DNA of 64,000 nucleotides from contig OZ038423.1 in assembly GCA_964036155.1 (NCBI GenBank), positions 27,357,249 to 27,421,248 on the forward strand, read 5' to 3'. This DNA is from Diploscapter coronatus (taxonomy: Eukaryota; Nematoda; Chromadorea; Rhabditida; Rhabditidae). How positions within the stretch are numbered: position 1 is the stretch's first letter; each line of letters begins with the position of its first letter. The notes under the pieces are model-generated. The model was given only the letters and a program-made list of their open reading frames with translations. It ran no database searches and was not told where the DNA came from. Shown in pieces: positions 23,818 through 35,800 of this stretch. The translations under genes and the position numbers were made by a program.

Positions 23818-24198
23818 TTTTGGCCTGATTTTGAATTTAGAAATGTGTCCTTTTTATTTTTGCTCATCTTCACCCGGTCAAGTAATTACGCGTAATTAGC
23901 CGGTTAGCGATAATTACGCTAATTAACTCTCAATTTGTTTTTGCGGAAACATATTTGTCATACACATCGTCTTTGTTTTCAGTTGCCTAAAATAAATTCG
24001 TGTTTTAATTAGAGTAATTAAGAGTTAATTGCAGTGATTAGCTGGGTAAGTAACCTGCGAATTATTTTGACTAATTGGTCATTTTTCCCTTTAATTTTTT
24101 ACCAATTTATTTTCACCAAGTGTCCCACTTATCGCTGCCCTTTGTCTCTTTCTCTCCCTTCTCTTCTCTCCCCCACTATTTTTCGCTTCTTTTCGAAA

Positions 24199-24210
24199 AT
24201 TGGCGCGAAA
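24199..24210 (+). promoter_or_regulatory. E2F-like site (proximal) upstream of PCNA
   Basis: ATTGGCGCGAAA matches the E2F consensus TTTSGCGCSAAA at 11 of 12 positions, about 300 nt before the PCNA ATG and inside the pyrimidine-rich promoter-like region. Confidence 0.5.
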
Positions 24211-24513
24211 GCGTTCGACTTTTTACCGCGTCAAAATATTTTATTTTCTCTCCTTTCCTGTAAATTTCAAGATTTTCTCAACGAGTTGTTCTAGAAAATG
24301 ATCAAATTTGTCTTTAAAAAATCTTGAAAATCATGACTCTTCTGAAACGTCCTAATTTTTGAATTTTTAGGGTTGTGATCTAGAATTTTAGGTTCTAGAA
24401 TAAATTTCCTTCGAAAGAAATCTTGAAATTCTTGATTTTTGTGGACCTTTCTGGACTAATTCTTGAATTTTCAGGATTCTGATCTATAATTTTCTGCAAG
24501 TTGCTCCGGGAAA

Positions 24514-27054
24514 ATGTTCGAGGCCAAGCTGGAGAACGCCGCTCTGCTCAAGAAGATCGTCGAGTCCATCAAGGTTCGTCAAAAATTCAGAAAATCGAGA
24601 TTTTAGGAAAATCCTCAAAAATTTCTAGAAACAAGTTTCAGATTTCATAATTTGGAAAATTCTTGAAATTCGGCCAAATTGTTCCAAAACTGGTCTTATT
24701 CCTTCTAAGTTTTTAAACATTTCTTGAATACGGTTCACCAATTATTCAAATGCAAGCAATTTTTACAAAATTTAGTGGGGGGAAACTCCAGAAATGAATT
24801 AAAATGAATATTTAAAAAGAAAAAAAAAATAAGATAAACACGCTCAGGACCTGGTGACGGATGCGCCGTTCGACTGCTCGGAAAACGCGATGTGCCTGCA
24901 GGCAATGGACTCGTCCCACGTCGCGCTCGTCTCCCTCAAACTTGAGGTTCAACAAAATTTAACCATCTTCAGATTCAAATAGCTCGGATCAGAATTTTTA
25001 AAATATACCCCAGTTTGGCATAGAAATATTCTCCCATATTATGAAGATCATTTTAACGCTAAATTTAGCCTGGTTTTCTAATTTTTTTCCTGAAATACTT
25101 CCAAAAATAATTTAAAAAAAAAGAATAAATGAAGGATTTTCAGGTGGGTCTGTTCGACACGTACCGCTGCGATCGGACGATCAACCTGGGCATCTCGCTG
25201 AAGAACATGTCGAACGCGCTGAAATGCGCCAACAACGACGACGGCTGCATGATCAAGTACGAGGAGAACGAGGGAGACTCCATCACATTCACCTTCACTG
25301 ACACCAAGAGGGACAAGACGCAGGTACGAAAAGACGAGACGGGAGCTGACGACAACAGATGAGTTTGTTGTCGTTATCTGGCGTTGAGAATAAATATCAA
25401 TAACACGAGAGGAGCAAGACGCGCAACTCGTGGACAATTAGAAAAGTTTTACAATGTATTCTCTTTTGAACAGTCGAATCCAAGTCTTATTGAAAAGCAC
25501 CTAATGACTGAAATATGGACTTTTCTGAAGCTTGTTTTAAAAATCTGAGTTTGCAGGACGTGACTGTGAAGATGATGGACATCGATGGTGAGCATCTGGG
25601 CATTCCAGACCAGGTAAAAATAAACATTTCAGGATGAAAAACTAGTCTTTTGATGGAACTAATTCGAAATTACTATTTTTGATTTGATCCAAGTAAAATT
25701 CTTTCAGGACTACGCCATCGTTTGCGAGATGCCGGCGGCCGAGTTCCAGAAGACCTGCAAGGATCTGGCCATGTTCTCCGACTCGCTCAACATCACGGCC
25801 ACTAAGGTACGGTAGAAAGGGAAAATACCAGACGGTTTTCGATACCGTATCCTAAATTTGGAAAATTATTCCCGACGACTTTGAATACAGTATCTCAGTT
25901 TATTTTTTCAGTCGGGCATCGTGTTCTCGGGCAAGGGCGATTCGGGCGGCATCAACGTCACCTACGCGCCCAACAGCAATGCTGACGATGAGAAGGAGGT
26001 TAGGGAAACAATTCATTTGGTATCGAAGCTACCATTTTGCTACCATTAAAGTGGCAAATTTGGTTACAACATGGAAAAGAAAACACGGAACGACTGTATT
26101 ACAGTATACCTCATAGTTAACATCTAACTTTGCATTAAAATTTTTAAATTAAGACATTTTTTAGTCGGTGTCGCTGGAGGTGAACGAGCCGGTGAACGTG
26201 AACTTCTCGATCAAGTACATGAACAGCTTCACGAAGGCCACCACTCTGTCGTCGCGCGTCCGCATCTCGCTCTCCAACGACGTGCCCATCGTCATCGAGT
26301 AAGACAACGGAGGGGATTATTATAACTTGAGAAAATTCGGAGATAATTCCTTCAAAAGATGATATACAGGGTGTTTCAAGTTTATCTCCCTATTTTATTT
26401 TTTATCCAAATTGAGTACGGTTTTTTGCATGGTACTCTCCTTACGTTAGGGTTTTGTCTGGTATAATTTTTGAGTCGAAACCAATTATCCATACCCAGAA
26501 AACCACCTGTTTTTGGAGAAGCTAATTTTTGATATCTAAGAAAACGTTAAAAAATTGATAACTTTCTTATTTCTGAACCAAATTCAATGATTCTTTTTTT
26601 ATTTTATAGATCTTGAATAGGAGAATAATATAAAAATAAAGATAAAATTTTAGGATAATATTTGTGGTAGGAAAAAGTTATTCAAAAAATAAAATAGGGA
26701 GATAAACTTGCAACACCCTGTCGATGTCAGTGCTTTGAAAAGAAATGGACATTTTCGTTGAAACAAGTTTCAACATTGAGGACGAAAGCACCTATTTTCA
26801 ATATTGAGCAATTTCCTAGAAGTATTTACTTCGAAAGAAAACGTTCTCTCAAATATTCTCGATTTGTTGCATGCAAGTAGTTTATAAAATTGGAACAACT
26901 TGCACTCATTAACTTATCGCCGACACTATAATTTATCTAAATAAAATGGGACAAATTTGCAAAATGTTCGAATTTCAGGTACCCGATCGAGGAGGCCGGC
27001 TACCTGCGCTTCTACTTGGCGCCCAAGATCGACGACGAGGACAACATGGAGTAA
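24514..27054 (+). CDS. PCNA: Proliferating cell nuclear antigen (PCNA), complete
   Basis: Homotrimeric sliding clamp for DNA polymerases delta and epsilon and a platform for repair factors in the nucleus. 263 residues from eight exons: 24514-24573, 24848-24946, 25144-25323, 25557-25613, 25708-25806, 25912-25998, 26165-26298, 26979-27054. Length and sequence match the family end to end: [49 protein letters not shown], the interdomain connector around [15 protein letters not shown], and the C-terminus [12 protein letters not shown]. Lys165 aligns with the ubiquitin/SUMO acceptor Lys164 of human PCNA. Exon codon use is strikingly GC-rich at third positions, as expected for strong expression. The last intron (680 nt) carries a MITE-like element. 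The call is essentially certain. Confidence 0.97.
26366..26721. mobile_element. MITE-like element with about 36-bp terminal inverted repeats
   Basis: A 356-bp unit in the last PCNA intron. The left end ACAGGGTGTTTCAAGTTTAT continues TCTCCCTATTTTATTTTT; the right end is its near-perfect reverse complement, finishing CACCCTGT. The interior is AT-rich and non-coding, so it is non-autonomous. A clear target-site duplication was not seen (flanks GATAT and CGATG), so the superfamily is unassigned. Confidence 0.75.
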
Positions 27055-29820
27055 AAGTTGGAAGGATTGAAGACAGAAAATTTGAAAATGTGCTCCCCTC
27101 CCTCGAAGATTTCCCCCTAAAAATTTGGCTTCGTGAAAAATTTATCCAACTTTCTCTTTTCAATACTATTTGAGTGGAAAAGGGTGAAGTTTTCAAGAAG
27201 CCTCCAAATTCACCTCACCTCAGACTTTCATTTGAAACTCATCTTTTTCTCATGTAGAGTTCATCCACTTTTCCTTCTCTATCATTCCCATTACTTGCAG
27301 AGTGGATGATTTTCGAAACTCCCTATTTTCCCACTCATTTATCATTTTCCGTGATTTTTTAAAATCTTTTTCGTTATTATCTCTTGATCACATGTTCTTC
27401 CCTGATTTTTGCTAATTTTTTTGATTGTAGCCCATTAACTTGCTCTTTGATTCCATTTTACTATCTCTAAAAATTCTTTGAATACTGAGTAAATTACATC
27501 AACTTTTTCTTCTGATTATCTTGAACGCGTACCCATTTTGCCTCACTTTCTCGACTATAGTAACTCATATTCACCCTCTTCTCGAGTATTTTTGAACCAG
27601 CTGATGCTTTCCCTTTAATTTCGACTATTTCCTTTGATTTCTTCTTGATTTGATTCTCATCGATATGATTTTGTCCGTTTTATCTGGCTTCTATATGATC
27701 ACTAAAAATGCGGGAAAATTTTTCCGATTTTCGTAAAATTCACATACGTTTTCAAGCATGCAAAATACCTGTTTCAGTAGTTATAGATTTTTTTTTGCAC
27801 ACTTTCTCGATTTTCAGAAGATCAGGTCAAAAATCTGGGTGTTAGGTTAATGTGGCTGCTGGATGATGGAGTATGGCATTTCTCGGGCCTTGACGGAGCA
27901 ACGACGTATTCAGGCTTCCGATTCTCGAGATCGGTTTAGAAAATGACTCAAATGGGCTGTGGATCCAAAATCGTATCGGAAATGATAGCGATTCTCAAAC
28001 TGTTGGGAGATTTTGCTCAAGGAATAATAGGTTTATCTTGGATCTATGAAATTTCAAAACTTCAAATATTTAATTTGAAGCATTAATTGTGCTTTTCGAA
28101 AGCTCTTGGTATCCCTAATTGCCTCTAATAGATCTAGGGGTCTTTTAAATTCCATATTTTTTTGTTTCTAGTGGGATATTTTTATTTCGTATGCATTTTT
28201 GCTGACTCCCAGTGTATAGAAGTTTGAGATTTCATTTCAACTTTGCTCCCTAGGTAAAATTCGGAATAAGTTCATTTTGCTTTGTGAAAAATACTATGGG
28301 CATCTGCTCTATTCAAAATCTTTACTATTTCTCCTTTATTCTCTCTAAAGAACTCCTTCTATTTTCCTTTATTTCTTTTTCCCTCTATAAGACCAAGACT
28401 ATTTCTCTTTCTTTATGACTTTTTTCTCCTTTCCTTATAGAGCACATCCGAAAACCTATTTGAAGCCATCGCGCGCGGGGAGATTTTTGAATGGCAGAAA
28501 AGGTTTTTCGTGTTTTGAAGAGACCACGTAAATTCGGAAATAGTTTGTGAAATCGGGAGAGAAAGATTGGAAATTCGGAATAGTATGCGAAACTTGGAAA
28601 GCGCAGAGAAAAGAACAGATTAGAAATAGAGAATTTTGAATAGTGCAGAGAAAAAGAACCGGAAAAATGAGCAATTTTGGAGGCGCGCGACGCTTCTGAA
28701 TGAATGAGAGGCGTTTACTCGATAAAGGTGGCCGAAGAGGCGAGAAGTTTGAAGAACTTCTTGAATTCTTTGGATTTTTGGCAATCTTTTCTAAAATTCG
28801 AAATTAAAAGAAAATCGCTCTTTCTCATGAAAAAATGAACTTTTAGGTGAATTTTTAAACAATTTGATTCTATTTTTGAAAATTTGAAGCTTAGAATATT
28901 TATTTTTTGATTTTTGCATCTTACCTCCATAAAATACGATTTATTGAGAAATCTAGGAAATAGACTACTCCTGACGTGACCTCTATAATTTTCAAACCTA
29001 GCATGTGTTCGCAAGATTTTTGCCAAAAATCACCAAGGGGAAGGTCGGGAATGAATTTGTAACTTCTGACATGCAAAAAAAAACGAGAAAAATGCAGATC
29101 CTTTGCGACTTTTTACGTGCTCTCGTTGTTTTCTCGCACTTCGTTCAAAAATGCCGGAGATTTCGAACAGCTGTTTCATTCTCCCCATATCTTCAGCTCT
29201 CAATCCGCAACCACCCTCGTTTTCTCTGCTATCTCTCAAATTATGGCCCTATCTCCACTCGTACCTTCAAACTTACACATTTGCTAGGGGCAAATTTTCT
29301 CTTGATCTCTTTTCGTCTGGCGAAGTCCTCTATCTCTTCGAGTGTCTTCATGTGCTTTCCCCGACAACAATCGAAACGTGAATATCAATTTGCAGCTTCG
29401 AAATTATCTTGTGTTTTCGTTTATTACTAGATTTTTATTATAGGGTTTCAAGAAAATTGCTGATCTGAGTGATTTACCTTTTCATTTATTAGAACTAGAC
29501 TTCATAGGATCATTCGAAATTATTACTCAATTCCTGAATTTTCTTTGCTTTCTACCTCTTTCGTGATTTTACACGACCTTCTTCGTAATTATCTCGTCGT
29601 ATACAAATCATCATAACATAATAAGTGTGCGGCGATTTTTCAGAAATTCGCCAAAGCTGGATTAAAACTAATTGATGACTATTTCGAAGTACGTCTGACG
29701 GGCCGATAAAATACCGCAGGAAAGGAAGAGATCCGAAGAAGGAAAGCCAGAAGAAAATAGGCCGGGAAAAGAATCAGACAAATTTGGGCCTAAGCCCGAG
29801 AGACTACCACTCGGCTACCA
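27055..29820. other. PCNA 3' region and intergenic DNA
   Basis: About 2.8 kb with no gene I can support. It begins with the T-rich PCNA 3' UTR and includes polypyrimidine runs (28320-28440). Open frames at 28715-29026 and 29005-29430 overlap on opposite strands and lack motifs. Confidence 0.45.
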
Positions 29821-29823
29821 AAG

Positions 29824-32800
29824 ATGGGGACTATAGAACCGTTTACCAAGTGGATAGTCGCTTCAATTTTTGGAATTCTCTGGGTAGCAACGGGTGAGTA
29901 CTTTGCATGAAAATTTTTGACTAGTAGCACTTTCCCAGTACTTTTCTAAAAGAACTACCCAATTCGAGTATTTTTCTAGGAGTTTCATCTTTCAACGGTT
30001 GCCTTCATTTGAGATCAACCTGCCTCAGGGACTATGAGTGTCGATCTTTATTAGACGAGTTCAAGCATCAATGCGGGTATTCTACGAATTGTAAGATTTT
30101 TCTACTTTCAGAAATTTTTTGAGTGCTTCTCTTCAAAGTATAGGATGCTAACAGGTACCAAAAATTGCACCCAAATCTTACCTGTGTCCGACAAAATTTG
30201 TCATACCTGTGAAATTCCTTACCTGTTGGAATCCTTGTATAAAACGTAGAAAAATTTTTGAGAAAGTTGCTTGAAAATAAAAGTTGCAGATTGCCAAGGC
30301 TCTTCGCCCTCGGATTGTGTATTCCTATTACGAAAAATCCGAAAATTTCTCCAGTACGAAACGTGTATTTGCTACGAAGATTTAGGTATTCTTTTCGAAA
30401 TCTTGCTTATTCCAAAGTGTTTCAGGTTCGCTAGAAGAGTGCGACGTTTTTCGGCAACTTATTTGGAATCACCCCTGTGAAAGACGATTGCTAGACTACG
30501 GTGTGGAGCAAAATATCGAACAGTTAGTCTCTGTCTTGAATTTACTAGAAGACTGAAAATTTCAGCCAAATTCAAGAAAGTCACGAGATATCTTTGAAAC
30601 GGACGACCAGAACGCCAATGGCGATGAAAGTCGAACAATTGAAGACGCAGCTTTCTGGAGGTTTCTCGATTCTTAAAACATTTATTTTCTAGAAGCTTTC
30701 TTTAGAATTGAGCACCAGAGAAGTAATACTTCACGAATCGTGCGATGAGGCTCTAAATAAGGTAGCTTTTAAAGTTTCTATTCCTATTTCATCTGTTGAT
30801 TTTATATCACCCATCTTGAATTTCTTATTTTATGAAGTTTCTTGAGACTTACATTTTTTCGAATTTTCACAAAAAATGTTAGGTCTGTCTTCGTCACGTT
30901 TCCTGCAGCCAACTCTGGAAACTATTCCGATCAAATTGCGACGTAGATCATGACAATAATTGCCGTATGTCTGATAGGTAATTAGTTCCTTAATTACCCT
31001 AATTACTCGACCTACTTGCCTAAATAGGGAGATTTGCTGGCAATCGTTCGAAGGCTTGATCTGGACCGGTCTGGGAAATTGCAAGTGCCCTACGAATAGT
31101 TCGGATTGCCACTGGATTCGACTTCACACTAATTATAACAAGTGCATCTGTAAGTTAATTGGGTCAATTATCTCGATTTAATTACCTCGATTTTTCAGAT
31201 GAAATCACAAAATCCGGCCAATTTCCCGCTTTAAGTTCGGTCCCCTACAGTAATTTCCATGTGAACCCAACTCAACTGTACCAGGAATATCAAAGACGAT
31301 ACGAGCAGAATATTCATGTAAGTTTTTTCAACAAAGTTTTGACATGTTTCAGAAGATAGGTAAATTTAATGCAATACGCCTTTCAATTTCATTTGCACCC
31401 AAGCATTTCCCAAGATATTACGGCATTCAGAATATCCAACGTCAAACGGCCGCGATGACAACGACGACACGGGCTCCTCATCGGATGACGTCACCTACAG
31501 TAACCCCTCAAAATATTCGACGCGAGCCTTCTGAAGTCACGACACCAACAACGTCAAAAACACCAGAAGTCGCGTCTTCATCACCTCAACTTGCCGTTTC
31601 TGTAGCTTCAAGGGGTAGGTTGGTTTTCTCCTGGTTTTATTCTTTCCGAAGTTTCAGGCCAAAGAGAGCAGAAGAAGGATGGCCAACAGAGCTATTCAAA
31701 GGATGACCCGAGATCTCGAGACTACTATAATTATTATACAACACCGATTCCGAACTTTAGCAATTTTCAAAATTCTAGTCGAAAGGTAAGCTATTTTGAA
31801 GTTCACTTAATTTTCAGTTTTCTAAACTCTAGTCAATTCCATCTTGGAGCAAGCATTCGACGCGAAGTCCGCCTACGCATTACGAGGCTTATGACGAAAG
31901 AGGGTAATATTGTAATTTTATGAAGAAATCTAGTTTTGGCAACTTTAGAAACCGAATTTGGACGACAGAGTCGACGGTCAGTAGTTTTTTTTTTTAAATT
32001 TATTTTTTCATGCTTCGAAAACATTTAAAATTTTCAGAAATCTTCATTCGTTTTGAATGTGCGGGCAAATTCGATGGAACGGCAAAACTATGACGGACCG
32101 AAACAAGACTCGGAAAAATCGCTGAAGAGGACGAGTTTCTCAGCGAGTAAGTGAATTTTTAGACTTTAGAATAATATCATTTTTCTTCACAAGCCTAAAA
32201 TTTTCATAAGAACTAGTAAATTTAAAATCAGCAATAACCTAAAGTGCCTTTTGAATTCCACGCCTAAAATTCCCGCATTATTTTAGTCTTTGTTTTTCGA
32301 GTTCAATGATTTCGCTCATATTCTGCCTCTCTGCGTTCTCTCCTCGCTCCTCCCACTCGCTATTCTCTAGCTTTTCTAAAGACAACGAAGCCACTTATAA
32401 GGTCCTCCCTAGGTTGGAGCAATTTTCGAGCCTATTCAAAGAGGATATTCTCAGATTTTTTTGTTGTTGAAATTCCTCGATTTTTTCGAACTATCGGTCA
32501 AATTTCGCCCGGAAAGGAAATTTTAAATTTATGCGACTACTGATTTCTATGCTATTAGGTCTAATTGCTAGTGTAAAGTCTGATACTGAAAATCGTGAGT
32601 TTAGTAAAGTTAAGTAAAAATCGACGTTTCCAAATACCACTTGACCTTCTTCAATTTTTGGAGCCTAATTTGTAGCCAGACTCCATGTTTTGTATGGAGA
32701 GTTAGATAAAATGACTACAGGCTTGTAAATCTTCTGAAACTTAACCTAGAATTTTGAGTTTAAAAAAAAAACTCGATCCCAGGATCTTCCTGCCAGGACG

Positions 32801-35800
32801 CGATAGCGCGATGTGAGGCTGCAGACGAGTGTCGGTGGCAACTTTCCGAGCTTTCGGTCCGATGTGGGGAAGATTCCTGCAGAAGAGAGGACTGTCAGTC
32901 GGTAGGTTCTAGAACTTTTCTACCAGAGCTATTTTTTTCCGCATCTTTCTGGGTTTTACTTTTCTAAACTATATTTTCCTGGGTTAGAGCTTTTTCGTAC
33001 CTGATTTTTTCATCTATAATTTCAGGCCCTTCAAAGATTCTCCGTCTACGTGCCATTTTCTCTCGTAGAATCGATCATGTTTTGCCACTGCGCGGCTAAC
33101 GATTTTGAATGCATTAGGATGCAGGTAACTTCATGAAATTGGTATTTTAAAAGTTCGATATGAGATTTGCAATGCTAACATTTTCTGTTACATTTTTTCA
33201 AATAAAAACCAATATGAAGCTGATTTTTACAAACCAAAAAATTCCTGAATGAATCGACCTGGATATTTTGCGTCATCAAATTAGGCTTCCTCAGACTTTC
33301 AAAGGGGAGAATATTTTCTTCCTTCACCAATTTCGCGCTTCACCGCTAATTACCAATTATGGTTGACAAATTGGGGGAAATGAGAATTTCTGCCCGGAAA
33401 ACCACGGGCAAAACGAAAGATGAATATTTTGCTCGAGTAAAACTCCAAAATAAGACCTGAAAGTTTATGGACGGAAAACTGGGAAAATTAAAAATTTATA
33501 CGACCGCAAATAAAATCCACGTCATTTGAGTGGAATACCAAGAAATTAACAAACTTTGGGGCATTATTAAATGTTCAAGTTTTGGAAAATAATACGTTTC
33601 AAGATATTTTGGTCTGTTTATGATCTTTTTCTGTAATGCTTCGGACAAATCAAATTAACTTTGCGAACATGAATTTTTTACAATTTTCATACTTTCGTAA
33701 AAGAATAATGAAGTAAGTTTATGACTATTTTGGAAAAGTTAGGTTTCTGTTGTTTTTGCTTTGATAATCAAAATCATTTCAAATCAGACTAATTTTCCGA
33801 AACACCTCTTACTTTTATGATTTGGCTGAAACCTATTTGATGCATTGTTGAAGTTATGCTTTCCCCGACATAGTCCTAGTTTGTTATGCGCATAGCCAAT
33901 GCGTTTGTGTTGCTTCTTCACACCTGGAGGTGTAGGAGGAAGCCCCATAAATGCTTCTTCTGGAAAATTTCTAACAAGCTAATAAAATGAAACAAAATTC
34001 ACCCGAACACGTAAAAATTATCAAAATAACCTAAAATTGCTGCAAAATCGTATCCTAATCAAGTTAATGAATGCAGGACCTGCTGTATCCAAAGTGCCTC
34101 TACAATACGGCCACGATCCCGAATTCCTGCTCAAATTTGATGGAGAAATGCGAGTTGGATCAACGGTGCAGGTAATTTTGATTTTTTTAAAGTGAAATGC
34201 GATTTTCCTGGGAAATTCAAGGCATCTTCGCCATTCTCTATCCGTACACTGCCCGGTTTCGAATAACCAATGCTCTACTAAATCGTTGGACGCTTGTAGA
34301 AGAACAATTTTATCGGCAAGGTAATTAAAAAAATTTTTACATTTGTGATTTTACATTCATGTTCATGGATAGTAGTTGTCATTTTCGCTGTTTCATACAT
34401 GAAATTTTCTGAACTTATCTAGCTTTCACTGGTTCTGCAGTCACGTTCAGCAAATTATAAAAATAATCAGTGCCTGATAGATGAAAATTTCTTAAAACAC
34501 CTATTTTTCCCAATTTCACGATTCCAGAGCCTCCCTTCTAGAACAGCCCTGCTTCTGTCCTTTGTACGACATGGAGTGTCTTTCGCATCAGAAGCATATG
34601 ATTCCGAATAACCCTTGTATCGGTAAGTTTGGCAAAATTTGAGAAGATGAAAATTTGACGTTCCAGAAAACGCGATGATGGAATATTCCCGTTTTATGGG
34701 CTACAATAAATTCACTTCTTCGAGCTTTGAAACGAATCGAATTAGTGATACGACGAAAATTCATACGGTAGTTTTACTTTCCCTCTATTTTACGATTCCT
34801 ACATTTGTCATAAGTTGATCCTCATCAGCTGTACACATTTGTTATCGTTTTCTTAACTCCTAACTTTGATTACTCTAACTACTATGACAGATAAATGAGA
34901 CATGATTTAACCTATTCTGTTTTCAGGGTACCGGAAAATCTGCCAGTAAAACCTTCAACAACCAGAAAGAATCTATGAAGAAGGAGGATCGTTTCAAGAC
35001 CTCTGAACTTGACAACGAGTTGGAAACAAATAAGGTCAACGTCGGTCAGTCTTCGAGTTTGAAACCGACGAATAAACCCAGAAAGAAGCATGATGGAGAG
35101 AAGAGGAAAAAGGTGAAACCTTCGAATGGTTACTGTATTAAGAAGGGGGGAATTACAGTACACCACAACGACAACGGAAGAACCGGAAATTCAAGAGCAG
35201 TCCTTTGGAGATGACGATGAATGGAATCCCGAAGATAGTACGACGACTTTGGAAGTCGTCACAACGACATCTAGGCCTCTAAGGTATACTGTAATCAGGA
35301 ATTTAAGTTGGATATCACTGAAATCTTAAAGTTTTTGAGAGAAATATCGATGGTAGTAAAACTAGACTTAAAAAAAAAGAATTTGAATTGAATGATTGGA
35401 TTCAGTAATATTCGCTCCTACAAAAAGAAGACGACCACAACGGCTTCAACCTCGACATCATCAACGTCATCCACTTCTACCGTAATCCAGACTACCGTAT
35501 CCCTTGAAATGATGGAGAAGGAGATGCTTCAACAGGAAGACAATGAAGGAAAGGCGAAAGATGAGAGTGAGGAGTCGAGCGATCCAAGCAAGGAAGATAA
35601 AGAAATGGAGACTGAAGAGGAAATGATATTGAAGACGGAGACGGGAATTCTGAATCAAGACGATATCACGATGAAGAAGAATGAGTAAGAGCTTTGAAAA
35701 ATCTAAGTTTTTGAAGGATGATATTCCAGGAGCAAAAAATCGACGAAGTTTCGAACCACTAAAGAACCACCGATAGAAACGGAGGCCCCGCCACCCTGGG

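Larger units (their letters stand above)
22772..24510. other. Intergenic/upstream region of PCNA
   Basis: About 1.7 kb, AT-rich, no gene supported (frame 23356-23634 is Phe/Leu-rich shadow sequence). It contains the two E2F-like sites listed separately and a cluster of TAATTA-like motifs at 23881-24045, including the palindromic core AATTACGCGTAATT near 23884. Confidence 0.5.

Noticed and set aside
25078..25437. Minus-strand 119-residue ORF
   Set aside because: Antisense shadow of PCNA exon 3.
28715..29430. Overlapping ORFs on both strands (103 and 141 residues)
   Set aside because: Compete for the same DNA, have no family signature, and show no matching exon phases nearby.
35126..35329. 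Separate 67-residue ORF starting at 35126
   Set aside because: It is the downstream part of exon 22 of the GFRalpha-like gene; a 46-nt intron (35113-35158) links the two frames.
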